Source: an uncultured Myxococcales bacterium
GTDB taxonomy: Bacteria; Myxococcota_A; UBA9042; DTJE01
Direction of reading: 5' to 3'
NCBI GenBank assembly: GCA_903847405.1
Contig: CAINDP010000034.1
Location: 1 to 64,000, forward strand
Length of the DNA stretch: 64,000 nucleotides
Shown here piece after piece: positions 53,517 through 61,308 of the stretch. Position numbers and translations under genes: made by a program. Below the pieces are notes generated by a model. That model was not told the origin of the DNA and ran no database searches. It saw only the letters and a program-made list of their open reading frames with translations. Positions within the stretch are counted from its first letter, which is position 1. Each line of letters opens with the position of its first letter.

Positions 53517-54568
53517 CCGATGGTCCTTTCGGCCAGGCGGGCCGCCAGCAGGCGCCCCGACGTCCATGCAGCCTGGACGCCGCCGCCCTCGGCAAACACC
53601 TCGCCGGCGATGCCCAGGGTTCGCCCTCCGGCGCCCTCCACCACCAGCGGTCCCGACAGTTCGTTGCCCGATTCGATCCGCCCGAACTGCCAGTGGCGCA
53701 CCTGGGTCCAGGCCGGGTGAGCCACCCACTCGCCGTAAAGGCGCGCGCCTTCCGACAGCAGCGACTGCGTCCAGGAGGCCACCGGTTCCCCCGCGTGCTG
53801 CCGCGACCATCGGGCCGCCGCCTGGATCACCAGGACGGTCCACCTGGGGTCCTGCCGCTTGGCCGAATCGTGCACCACGTCCTTGAGGATCGAGGAGGTT
53901 TCCGGGAAGGCGACGTCCCACGCCGGGGCGGGCACGTCGGTGGGATACCCGGCGATCACCGTCAGGCAGGGCACGCTGGCCGCCACCATCCGCAAGAGGT
54001 GCCGGGCGCCCTCCAGTTCCAGGTCGCCCGGTGGCAGGCCGTCCACGAGGGCCAGCGTTTCTTCCGTGGCCATGGCCAGGACGACCGTTCGCGCACGCGC
54101 CGTGCCGCCACCCGCCAGGTCCAGGCGCCACAGGTCGTCCTCGGCGTGCAACCCGACCACCGTGGTCACCAGGCGTGCATCGAGGCCCGCAACCATCATC
54201 TTCGGGAAGGCCGTGACACCCTCGGCAAACGCAACGCGCCGCTCGTTCGGCGCGAAGGCATCGGGCTGGCAGGGGGCGCCCGTGCCCTCGACGCGCGAGG
54301 GCCAGCCCTCCAGGAGGGTCGCGCCCGGCACGGAGTGGAGGGCGTCCAGGAACGCCGGATCCGACCCGTGGAGGAACGCGACGCCGTGGTCGACAGGCTG
54401 GCCGTCGACGCGCCGGGTGGCGCACCGCCCGCCCACGCCGCGCCCGCGATCCAGCAGGGTCACCGGGATGCCCCGGTGGGCAAGGTCCCGGGCGCAGGCC
54501 AATCCGGCGATACCGGCACCCACCACCAGGACACCCGGGTGGGGATCGAGCGGGAAGATTGCATTCAT
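53513..54568 (-). CDS. FAD-dependent oxidoreductase, renalase-like
   Basis: A 351-residue flavoprotein. The dinucleotide fold is VLVVGAGIAGLACARDL (residues 13-30), with the ribose Asp in LLDRGRGVGGR and the FAD motif RCATRRVDGQPVDHGVAFL. The C-terminal FAD loop is GIAGEVFAEGGGVQAAWTSG. Order and length fit the renalase/amine-oxidase-like NAD(P)-binding group, whose bacterial members oxidise isomers of NAD(P)H. It is translationally coupled to ribA, which makes the flavin precursor. The start is uncertain: ATG 54568 is taken, ATG 54586 is possible, and neither has a good ribosome-binding site. Confidence 0.75.
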   Translation of the reverse strand: MNAIFPLDPHPGVLVVGAGIAGLACARDLAHRGIPVTLLDRGRGVGGRCATRRVDGQPVDHGVAFLHGSDPAFLDALHSVPGATLLEGWPSRVEGTGAPCQPDAFAPNERRVAFAEGVTAFPKMMVAGLDARLVTTVVGLHAEDDLWRLDLAGGGTARARTVVLAMATEETLALVDGLPPGDLELEGARHLLRMVAASVPCLTVIAGYPTDVPAPAWDVAFPETSSILKDVVHDSAKRQDPRWTVLVIQAAARWSRQHAGEPVASWTQSLLSEGARLYGEWVAHPAWTQVRHWQFGRIESGNELSGPLVVEGAGGRTLGIAGEVFAEGGGVQAAWTSGRLLAARLAERTIG

Positions 54569-54763
54569 GACGGGATTGTGGGCCATCGGCCGGAGGAGCG
54601 CAACCGGGAACGGCGTCGGGTTCGTGATTGGAACGGGGTTTTGGGGCGGGCCGGGTGGGACGGGGGAGGACGTGACTTCGTGGAGGGCCGGGTCCGGGGG
54701 TGCCGGGAGAGGACGTGACTCCCTGGAGGGCCGGGTCCCGGTGGTGCCACGGGGGACCGTTGT

Positions 54764-54790
54764 CCGGCCGGGGGCTCTGCCCCCGGCCGG
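54764..54790. terminator. Perfect 12-bp hairpin, terminator-like
   Basis: CCGGCCGGGGGC (54764-54775), loop TCT, then its exact complement (54779-54790). The stem is very stable but lacks a T run on either side, so it may be a repeat component and not a true intrinsic terminator. Confidence 0.45.
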
Positions 54791-54865
54791 CAACTGCCTA
54801 CTCGGCGCGGGCCGTTCATTATTTCCCCCGCAAGGTGGCCCGCGCCTCCGGAGGCCCCCCCGTTG

Positions 54866-55010
54866 GCACCCCCGGCCCCGGCCCGCGGTTGTCCGCAGAG
54901 TTGGGCACCCCCGGACCCGGCCCGCGGTTGTCCGTCGAGGTGGGGCTCCCGGACCCGGCCCTCGGTCGTCCGTCGTGCAGGCACCCCCGGACCCGGCCCG
55001 CGATCGACCG
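54866..55010. repeat. 39-bp tandem repeat, four copies
   Basis: Copies begin at 54866, 54905, 54944 and 54981 (spacing 39, 39 and 37). The shared core is GCACCCCCGGACCCGGCCC followed by GCGGTTGTCCG with a few changes. Inverted copies of the core occur near 54689, 54728 and 55144, and a further direct one near 55264. Confidence 0.8.
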
Positions 55011-55323
55011 TCGAAGTCGAACCCGGCGCCTGGGGTCGGCGGGTGCGGGAGGCGGCCGAGTGGCGGTGCCTGCGGCGCTCCAATGTTTCGGGATCAGTTT
55101 GCTGGGGGGGCTGCTTCGCTTCCTCAATGCGACATGCGACCGCGGGCCGGGTCCGGGGGTGCTCCGGAGGGGCTCCGCAGCCGGCGGTACCTTGCGGGGG
55201 CAAACACGATCCCGCCGGCGAGGACAGAGGTGCGAACGGGGGCATCGCCCCCGGGCGCACCGTCCCCGGAGGGGCACCCCCGGAACCGGCCCTCAGGGGC
55301 GGAACGCTATCAACAGCGGGCTC

Positions 55324-57084
55324 CTACGCCCCCCGCCGCAGCACGCGCCCGGGCAGGGGGTCGGGGTGGAAGCCGTCGGGGTCCACGACGACGTGCCCGT
55401 TGATGAAGACCGTGTGGATGCCTTCGGGGTAGTGCGCCGGGTCCTGGGCGGTGGAGCGCGAGGTCAGGCGGTGTGCGTCGAAGACCACAAGGTCCGCGAA
55501 GGCGCCCTCGCGGATGCGGCCCCGATTCCGGATTCCCATCTGGTCGGCCGGGAGGGAGGTGGCCCGGCGGATGCCTTCCGCCATCGTCACGACGCCGCGA
55601 TCCCGGGCGTAACTGCCCAGCCACCGCGGGTAGGCGTCGTAGAAGAGGTGCGACGGCATGCCGAAGCCCAGCAGGATCGTGTCGGTGACGATGGACACGT
55701 GGGGGTTGGACAGCGCGGCCAGGACGGAGCGCTCGACGAAGGGATCGCCCGGCCAGGTCGCGGTTTCGAACACCAGCACGCGCCCCTGCTCCTCGACCAG
55801 CAGGTCGCAGGCCACGTCGAAGGGGTGCCGGCCCGACTCGTCGCCGATCTGCTGCAGGCTCATGCCCTCCAGGCGCTTGTTGTGCGGCAGCGTCACGGAC
55901 ATGATGAAGGCCGCATCCCAGCCCATGACCTTGAACACGTTGAAGGACCACGAATCCCGCCCGCGGTGGGGCCAGGCCACGTCGCCGTCCTGGATGCTCC
56001 GGAGGATCTGGGCGCGCTGATGGGGATCCTTCAGGCGTTCCAGCATCGCCCGAATCCCGCCCTGCAGCGTCCACGGCGGGAAGAAGGCCAGCAGGTGCGT
56101 GAACCCCGCGGACGTCGGCATCCCGTCGAAGCCGATGGGCTCGCCCGCGTCGGCGGCCTTGAAGGCCTTTTCCATGCGGCTGGCCAGCAGCCCGTCCACC
56201 GGGATGGGCAGCGGCAGGGCCTCGTACAGGCGGCTGCCCAGGTTCACGGCCGCGCGCGCCAGCAGGTCCAGCGGCCACTTCAGGCGCGGGATGCAGAACA
56301 GGTGGCTGACCTGCAGCGGGACCTCGGCGGATCGGCAGACGTCCATGACCTCGTCCAGGGCCTGGACCATCGTGTCCGAGTTGTACGACCGCAGGTGCGA
56401 GGTGAAGATCCCGTTGTACCGGTGGAGCACGCGGGCCAGTTCCGTCAATTCGTGGGAGTCCGACGCCAGGCCCGGGAAGTACATGAGGCCCGTGGACATC
56501 CCCAGTGCGCCCGCCTCCATGCAATCCGCCAGCATGCCTTTCAGGGCCCGCAGGTCGTCGGGGTTCGCCGTTTCGTTCCGGTCGCCCATGGCGTTCAGTC
56601 GGAGGATGCCGTGGGGCGCCAGGAACCCGGCGTTCAGCAGCATGCCCTGGGACTCGCACGTGTCCAGCATCTGGCCGAACGTGCTCCAGTGGACGTTGTC
56701 CTCCTGGGGCGCCCCCAGGAAGAAGTCGAAGAACGTGAAGATGTCGGCGGCGTTTTCGGGGAACACCGGCGCCATGGACACGCCGCAGTTCCCGCCCACG
56801 AACGTGGTGATGCCCTGGCGGACCAGCGGCTCCAGGATCGACGCGTGGTCCGGGCGCACCGCCGTCATGTCGGCGTGGGAGTGTGCGTCGATGAAGCCCG
56901 GGCACAGCGCCAGGCCCCGGGCATTCACCCGGCGCCGGGCGGTCGCGTCGGCCAGGTCCCCGATGGCGGCGATGCGGTCCGCCTTCACCCCGACGTCGGC
57001 CGTGAAGGGGTTGCGCCCCGTCCCGTCGTAGACCTGCGCTCCCTCAATGACGACGTCGAACCGGGGAGCAGTCTTCACAGCCAC
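55324..57084 (-). CDS. N-acyl-D-amino-acid deacylase-like amidohydrolase
   Basis: A 586-residue amidohydrolase of the D-aminoacylase/dihydroorotase-like group. VYDGTGRNPFTADVGVKADRIAAIGD forms the small beta domain. Metal ligands are in PGFIDAHSHADM (His-x-His, about residue 65) and GGNCGVSMAP (metal-binding Cys, about 97), with SHLRSYNSD and VSHLFC supplying later His residues and TDTILLGFG the catalytic Asp. GAFADLVVFDA closes the small domain. These enzymes cleave N-acyl-D-amino acids; the true substrate is not known. GTG at 57084 is chosen because GGAGG lies five bases before it. About 20 residues longer than many family members. Confidence 0.82.
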   Translation of the reverse strand: MAVKTAPRFDVVIEGAQVYDGTGRNPFTADVGVKADRIAAIGDLADATARRRVNARGLALCPGFIDAHSHADMTAVRPDHASILEPLVRQGITTFVGGNCGVSMAPVFPENAADIFTFFDFFLGAPQEDNVHWSTFGQMLDTCESQGMLLNAGFLAPHGILRLNAMGDRNETANPDDLRALKGMLADCMEAGALGMSTGLMYFPGLASDSHELTELARVLHRYNGIFTSHLRSYNSDTMVQALDEVMDVCRSAEVPLQVSHLFCIPRLKWPLDLLARAAVNLGSRLYEALPLPIPVDGLLASRMEKAFKAADAGEPIGFDGMPTSAGFTHLLAFFPPWTLQGGIRAMLERLKDPHQRAQILRSIQDGDVAWPHRGRDSWSFNVFKVMGWDAAFIMSVTLPHNKRLEGMSLQQIGDESGRHPFDVACDLLVEEQGRVLVFETATWPGDPFVERSVLAALSNPHVSIVTDTILLGFGMPSHLFYDAYPRWLGSYARDRGVVTMAEGIRRATSLPADQMGIRNRGRIREGAFADLVVFDAHRLTSRSTAQDPAHYPEGIHTVFINGHVVVDPDGFHPDPLPGRVLRRGA

Positions 57085-57150
57085 GAGGGCCTCCAACCGG
57101 GGAGTCGTGGGAGTGTACCAGACACGACGCGTTCGCCGCGATGCGCAATG

Positions 57151-57174
57151 GAAATGGGGACAGACACCATTTTC
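57151..57174. repeat. REP-like palindrome overlapping a stop codon
   Basis: GAAATGGGGACAGACACC followed by ATTTTC is the same unit as at 13422-13471 and 19970-19997, in inverted reading. It can fold as GAAATGG with CCATTTTC. Its last base is the first of the CTA that is the TAG stop codon of the radical SAM gene. Confidence 0.8.
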
Positions 57175-58364
57175 TAGATTCCCTGCCGCAGGGTCCGGGC
57201 CATGCAGCGGGCGAGGTTCCCGTCGTCGTCGCGGTCGTGCATGGAGCCCCCCATGCAGGCCGCCCACTCCCGGCAGGAGGCGCAGGGCCCCCGGCGCAGG
57301 CGGGCGCGGTCGCGGAAGGGCCGGAAGCGGTCGCGCCAGACCTCCGACACGCGCTGGGTGCCGGCGTCGCCCTGGACGTTGAACCCCGAGTGGATGACCG
57401 GGCAGCCGACGATGCGGCCGTCGTGCTCGATGCCCAGGACCGTCAGGCCGGCCCGGCAGTACAGGAAGGACCCGCGCAGCAGGCCCCCCTCCCACTCCAG
57501 GCCGCACCAGCCGTCGTCCACGAACTCGATTTCGATCGTGCGCCGGCCCTCGCGAAACGCCACGCGCTGCTCGGCCAGCCAGGACAGGACGCGGCGCAGA
57601 TCCCCGGGCGTCAGCACCTCCTCCGGCGCATCGGCCGCCCGCCCCACGGGGAAGATCGCCGACAGGCGGGCGAACCGGATGCCCAGGTCCTCGAACCGCT
57701 GGAACACGCCGGGCACCTCGGGCAGGTTCAGGGGCGACGCAGCGCAGATGGTCGTCAGGCCCAGTTCGGGGTACCGCTGCTGCACGTACTCGATCGCGCG
57801 CCAGGTCCAGGCCCCTGCCGAGGCGTCGCCACGCAGGACGCGCTGGGCCGGGCCCGTTCCGTCCACCGAGATCGTGGGGCACCGCATGCCCGCCTCCACC
57901 AGGCGGTCGATCAGCGTCAGGTCCCGGCCATAGGCGACGCCGTTGGAGTCAACGGCCACGGTCCGGAATCCCAGGCGCACCATGTGCCCGACGATGTCCA
58001 CCAGGTCCGGCCGCAGGGTCGCCTCGCCGCCCGTGATGCCGATCATGATCGACGCCGGGTCGAAGTCCTCGGCCATCTCCGCGAAGATGCGCTTCACCTC
58101 GTCGGTGGACAGGTCCGCGCCCGGGCTTTCCTCGGAGGGCAGCACGCAGTACCGGCAGCGCAGGTTGCAGCGCCGGGTGGCCATCCAGATGACGTAGCGC
58201 AGCGTGGGGTTCGCCAGGACGTGATGGAAGTTCGACCGCCACTCGGCGAGGCTGGCGCGGAAGGCCGGGTCCCGGACGCGGGCGGCCTGGATCGCCGGCA
58301 GGGACGCGGCGAAGGCCGCCGACGGGGCACAGGGCTGGCCGGGGTCGCTGGGCCGGTCGGGCAT
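57174..58364 (-). CDS. Radical SAM protein with SPASM-like C-terminus
   Basis: A 396-residue iron-sulfur enzyme. The SAM cluster motif is CNLRCRYC (Cys66, Cys70, Cys73), with the glycine-rich SAM contact GGEATLRPDL. The C-terminal part has YCRAGLTVLGIEHDGRIVGCPV and later CASCREWAAC with a final LARC. This is the Cys pattern of SPASM/twitch domains that hold extra 4Fe-4S clusters in peptide-modifying enzymes such as sactipeptide and PqqE maturases. Its ATG overlaps the stop of the repeat-bearing lipoprotein as TGATG, so the two are made together. That neighbour is the natural candidate substrate; this is inference. Confidence 0.82.
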   Translation of the reverse strand: MPDRPSDPGQPCAPSAAFAASLPAIQAARVRDPAFRASLAEWRSNFHHVLANPTLRYVIWMATRRCNLRCRYCVLPSEESPGADLSTDEVKRIFAEMAEDFDPASIMIGITGGEATLRPDLVDIVGHMVRLGFRTVAVDSNGVAYGRDLTLIDRLVEAGMRCPTISVDGTGPAQRVLRGDASAGAWTWRAIEYVQQRYPELGLTTICAASPLNLPEVPGVFQRFEDLGIRFARLSAIFPVGRAADAPEEVLTPGDLRRVLSWLAEQRVAFREGRRTIEIEFVDDGWCGLEWEGGLLRGSFLYCRAGLTVLGIEHDGRIVGCPVIHSGFNVQGDAGTQRVSEVWRDRFRPFRDRARLRRGPCASCREWAACMGGSMHDRDDDGNLARCMARTLRQGI

Positions 58365-59221
58365 CACGGCGTCTTCACGCAGGCGGTAGTGATGCCCACG
58401 TCCGCGCAGGTCGCGCCCTCGGGGCATGGCGTCCCGGCGGGATCGCACACGATCGGCAGGCAGACCTCGGTGGGCGCGATGCAGAACAATCCGGGCGGGC
58501 AGTATTCCCGGCAGAAGTGCTGGGGCGACGCGCAGTCCTGTGCCGATGCGCACCGCTGCCCGAGGCCGACCAGGGGCGGGGTCAACCGGGCGCACACCTT
58601 CATCGTGGACCCGCTGGACTTCAGGTCATAGGGAAAGCAGACCGCCCCCTCGGGGCACGCGTCGTTCGTCCCGCAGGGCTTCGGGATGCAGATCGGCTCG
58701 TTGCACCCGGGAGCCGGGGCGATGCAGAACAAGGCGACTTCGCAGAAGTACTCCTGGCCGCAGTCCGCGTCCGCCACGCACGGCGCCAGGAACCCGCCCA
58801 ACGCGGGCACCGGCGACACGTCGGTCCCCGGGTCGAACGGAGCGATCGCGATGATGTCCGGCGGCGCATCGGACGGCCCCGGGTCGAACGGCGCGATGGC
58901 GATCATCTCGGGCGGCAGGTCGCCGGGTCCCGGATCGAACGGGGCGATCGCGATCATCTCGGGCCAGGCGTCGATGGGCCCCGGGTCGAACGGCGGGGCG
59001 ATGGCGATGATTTCGGGATCCACCCAGCCGTCGGGCATGTCGGGGCGGTCGGCCACGATGTCCGCGGGAGCGTCGGCCATATCCTTGCCGTCGTCCTTCG
59101 CGCACCCGGTCAGCCCCAGGGGCGCCAGGATCATCAGCGCCCCGCCCGTGTACATCCGCCGGCGGTCCATCCACCGGGGACGACGCGATGCCTGCGCGGA
59201 ACACTCCCCGTGCTTCGCCAT
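58364..59221 (-). CDS. Lipoprotein with tandem PEMIAIAPFDPG repeats and Cys-rich domain
   Basis: A 285-residue exported protein. A long basic N-terminus precedes a hydrophobic segment ending LTGC (Cys40), a fair lipobox. Residues 69-136 hold four near-identical 16-18-residue units, P-[ED]-[IM]-I-A-I-A-P-(P)-F-D-P-G-x. The C-terminal 140 residues are Cys-rich with patterns such as CVADADCGQEYFC and CPEGAVC. No known fold for the repeat was recognised. The gene overlaps the radical SAM gene by TGATG. Start ATG 59221 was taken; an ATG 30 bases upstream is possible. Confidence 0.7.
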   Translation of the reverse strand: MAKHGECSAQASRRPRWMDRRRMYTGGALMILAPLGLTGCAKDDGKDMADAPADIVADRPDMPDGWVDPEIIAIAPPFDPGPIDAWPEMIAIAPFDPGPGDLPPEMIAIAPFDPGPSDAPPDIIAIAPFDPGTDVSPVPALGGFLAPCVADADCGQEYFCEVALFCIAPAPGCNEPICIPKPCGTNDACPEGAVCFPYDLKSSGSTMKVCARLTPPLVGLGQRCASAQDCASPQHFCREYCPPGLFCIAPTEVCLPIVCDPAGTPCPEGATCADVGITTACVKTP

Positions 59222-59249
59222 GATCCCTGCCTCGCCGAAATCCACGTCC

Positions 59250-59279
59250 ATCATACGAAAAATGGGGGGACAGAGTCCA
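59250..59279 (-). promoter_or_regulatory. Candidate promoter of lipoprotein/radical SAM pair
   Basis: Minus-strand TGGACT (59279-59274) and TATGAT (59255-59250) are 18 bases apart; the spacer consists of the REP-like variant, so the repeat seems to have supplied part of the promoter. Confidence 0.45.
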
Positions 59280-59286
59280 CGTTTCC
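59257..59286. repeat. Variant REP-like element
   Basis: GAAAAATGGGGGGACAGAGT continues into CCACGTTTCC. Compared with the main form, one extra G and an AGAGTCCAC core replace AGACACC. It lies between the divergent lipoprotein and rph genes. Confidence 0.6.
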
Positions 59287-59321
59287 GGCTACCTTCGCCC
59301 CAACACCCGGAGGCACCCGAC

Positions 59322-60026
59322 ATGCCGCGCGCGAATGGACGCCCCCTCGATCAGTTGCGAGAAGTCCGCATCATCACCGGCGTCCAGAAGGACCCCTGGG
59401 GATCGGTGCAGATCGCCTTCGAAGATACCGTCGTCCTGGTTGCGGCCACGGTCGCCGAGCAGGTCCCTCCGTGGCTGAAGGGCAAGGGACGCGGCTGGAT
59501 CACGGCCGAGTACTCCATGCTCCCGGGCTCGACGCCGGGCCGCCAGGGCCGCGTCCAGAAGGGTCGCTCGGAAGAAATCCAGCGCCTGGTCGGCCGCTCC
59601 CTGCGCGCCATGGTGGACCTGACGGCCCTGGGCGAACGCCTGATCACGGTGGACTGCGACGTGATCCAGGCCGACGCCGGAACGCGCTGCGCCGCGATCA
59701 CCGGGGGATGCGTGGCCGTGGAACTGGCGATCGCCCGCCTGCTGAAGGAGGGCCTCCTGACAGCCTCGCCCGTCCGGCGCCGCGTCTGCGCCGTGTCCTG
59801 CACCGTGACCGACGGGGTCCCCATGCTGGACCCGGACTACTCGGAAGACCACCGCGCCGACGTGGACGCGAACTTCGTGTTCTGCGACGACGGGCGCCTG
59901 GTGGAAATCCAGGGGACGGCAGAGGGCGAACCCTTTGACACCCCGACCCTGGAAGCCCTGCTGCGCCTGGCCCGGCAAGGCGCCGACACGCTGTTCCAGA
60001 TCCAGAAGAACACGATCGGCCGGTGA
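59322..60026 (+). CDS. rph: Ribonuclease PH
   Basis: A 234-residue phosphate-dependent exoribonuclease trimming tRNA 3' ends. Landmarks: RPLDQLREVRIITG at the start, WITAEYSMLPGSTPGRQGR with the catalytic-region residues, SEEIQRLVGRSLRAMVDL, and the signature GERLITVDCDVIQADAGTRCAAITGG (around residue 105). FVFCDDGRLVEIQGTAEGEPF is also standard. Length is close to the usual 238. GGAGG stands before the ATG. The next gene begins 103 bases on, with its own -10 box. Confidence 0.94.
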   Translation: MPRANGRPLDQLREVRIITGVQKDPWGSVQIAFEDTVVLVAATVAEQVPPWLKGKGRGWITAEYSMLPGSTPGRQGRVQKGRSEEIQRLVGRSLRAMVDLTALGERLITVDCDVIQADAGTRCAAITGGCVAVELAIARLLKEGLLTASPVRRRVCAVSCTVTDGVPMLDPDYSEDHRADVDANFVFCDDGRLVEIQGTAEGEPFDTPTLEALLRLARQGADTLFQIQKNTIGR

Positions 60027-60067
60027 TCGGCCCCCGAGGACTGGCAGGAACCGGCGCGAGGATCAGG

Positions 60068-60073
60068 TATAAT
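60068..60073 (+). promoter_or_regulatory. Candidate -10 box of Rid-like gene
   Basis: A perfect TATAAT lies 56 bases before the start at 60130; the nearest -35-like sequence (TGGCAG, 60042-60047) is 20 bases away, longer than ideal. Confidence 0.4.
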
Positions 60074-60129
60074 GCCGCCGGTCCGGCCCCCGCTGTTGAC
60101 GGATGGGGCCGGCATCGGACGGAGGCTGG

Positions 60130-61227
60130 ATGTCTGGCGTGTTGAAGCGGTCGATCGTCGAGGGAATCCAGGCCGTCTGCCTGCCTTCGCCCGGCGGCGA
60201 GGAATGGTTCGTGTCGGCGGATGCCCCGCACGGGGGCGACGCAGGCACGCTGCAGCAGTCGGCCCGGGGATTCCTGGGCGCCCACGGGCTGAAGGCCGTC
60301 GCCGGCCTGGCGTTCGGCGCCTGTGACGCGGGTCGTCCCGCGGACGGGCTCCCGTGGCCCGTGACGTGGGCCGGCGCGGACGGCGGCGTGGTATCCCCGG
60401 CGACCGGGATCCAGGTCCATGCGGTCACCGGGCTGACGATGGAACCGGTGGTCCTGGACGGCCTGGTGGTGGGCCACGTGGTGGACGCCCCGGACGCGCG
60501 CTGGTGCGTCCTGTCGGGGGTCGGCCCGGCCGACGGATCCGCCGATCGCGCGACGCAGGCCCGCAGCGTCTTCGAGCGCCTGGAAGCCACGCTGGCATCG
60601 GCCGGGCTGGGGCTGCCGGACCTCGCCCGGACCTGGCTGTACCTGGATCGGATCCTCGAGTGGTACGACGACTTCAACCGCGTCCGCACCGAATTCTTCA
60701 CCCAGCGCGGCGTTTTCGACGGCCTGGTTCCGGCCAGCACGGGCATCGGCGCCGGCAACCCGCAGGGGTACGCGATGGTGGCCGGCGCCCTGGCCATCCG
60801 CCCCCGCAACGGCAGCGTCGCCGTCGTCGAGGTGGCCTCGCCGCTGCAGTGCACGGCCCGGGCCTACCGCAGCTCGTTCAGCCGCGCGGTCGAAATCCGG
60901 CGCCCCGGCATCCGGCGGCTGCTGGTCTCCGGCACGGCCAGCATCGCCCCCGACGGGGCTACCGCCTGGCCCACCGACGTCCGCAAGCAGGTCGACCTGA
61001 CCCTGGACGTGGTGGAAGGAATCCTGCAATCCCGCCAGATGGGCTGGGCGGACATCACCCGCTCGGTCGCGTACTTCCCGGACCTGGCGAACGCGCACCA
61101 CCTGGACGCCGCCCTGCGGGAACGGGGGATTGCCGCGATGCCGTTGACCCTGGCGAAGGGCGACGTATGCCGGGACGACCTGCTGTTCGAACTGGAGGCC
61201 GACGCGGCTGTGGTCGCAGGCCTCTGA
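60130..61227 (+). CDS. Rid-superfamily (YjgF/UK114, chorismatase-like) protein
   Basis: A 365-residue protein. The stretch DLARTWLYLDRILEWYDDFNRVRTEFF (about residues 160-190) followed by PASTGIGAGNPQG matches the longer Rid group annotated as pteridine-dependent deoxygenase-like or chorismatase-like (FkbO/Hyg5 relatives). RRLLVSGTASIAPDG and DITRSVAYFPD form the second Rid-like domain. Chorismatases split chorismate; many relatives are uncharacterised, so function is open. GGAGG lies four bases before ATG 60130, and an ATG at 60103 in frame is an alternative. Downstream of rph but probably separately transcribed. Confidence 0.75.
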   Translation: MSGVLKRSIVEGIQAVCLPSPGGEEWFVSADAPHGGDAGTLQQSARGFLGAHGLKAVAGLAFGACDAGRPADGLPWPVTWAGADGGVVSPATGIQVHAVTGLTMEPVVLDGLVVGHVVDAPDARWCVLSGVGPADGSADRATQARSVFERLEATLASAGLGLPDLARTWLYLDRILEWYDDFNRVRTEFFTQRGVFDGLVPASTGIGAGNPQGYAMVAGALAIRPRNGSVAVVEVASPLQCTARAYRSSFSRAVEIRRPGIRRLLVSGTASIAPDGATAWPTDVRKQVDLTLDVVEGILQSRQMGWADITRSVAYFPDLANAHHLDAALRERGIAAMPLTLAKGDVCRDDLLFELEADAAVVAGL

Positions 61228-61308
61228 CCCCGTCACCCCCATCGGATCGATTCACCCGCAACGCCCGTCACGGCACAACCGACCCATCACCCGTCCATCC
61301 ACGGAATC

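Larger units (their letters stand above)
54569..55323. other. Gene-free GC-rich repeat block
   Basis: No gene is supported in these 755 bases. Frames on both strands give low-complexity Pro/Gly/Arg translations without starts or family match. The block contains a strong hairpin, a four-copy 39-bp tandem repeat, inverted copies of the same motif, and a 12-bp inverted pair (54825-54836 with 55189-55200). It may be a decayed mobile element or a recombination-grown repeat. Confidence 0.7.

Noticed and set aside
54866-55010. CRISPR-like array
   Set aside because: Units are contiguous 39-bp tandem copies without unique spacers, and there are no cas genes.
54569-55323. Pro/Gly/Arg-rich open frames in the repeat block
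   Set aside because: No ribosome-binding site, no conserved motif, and composition explained by the GC-rich repeat units.
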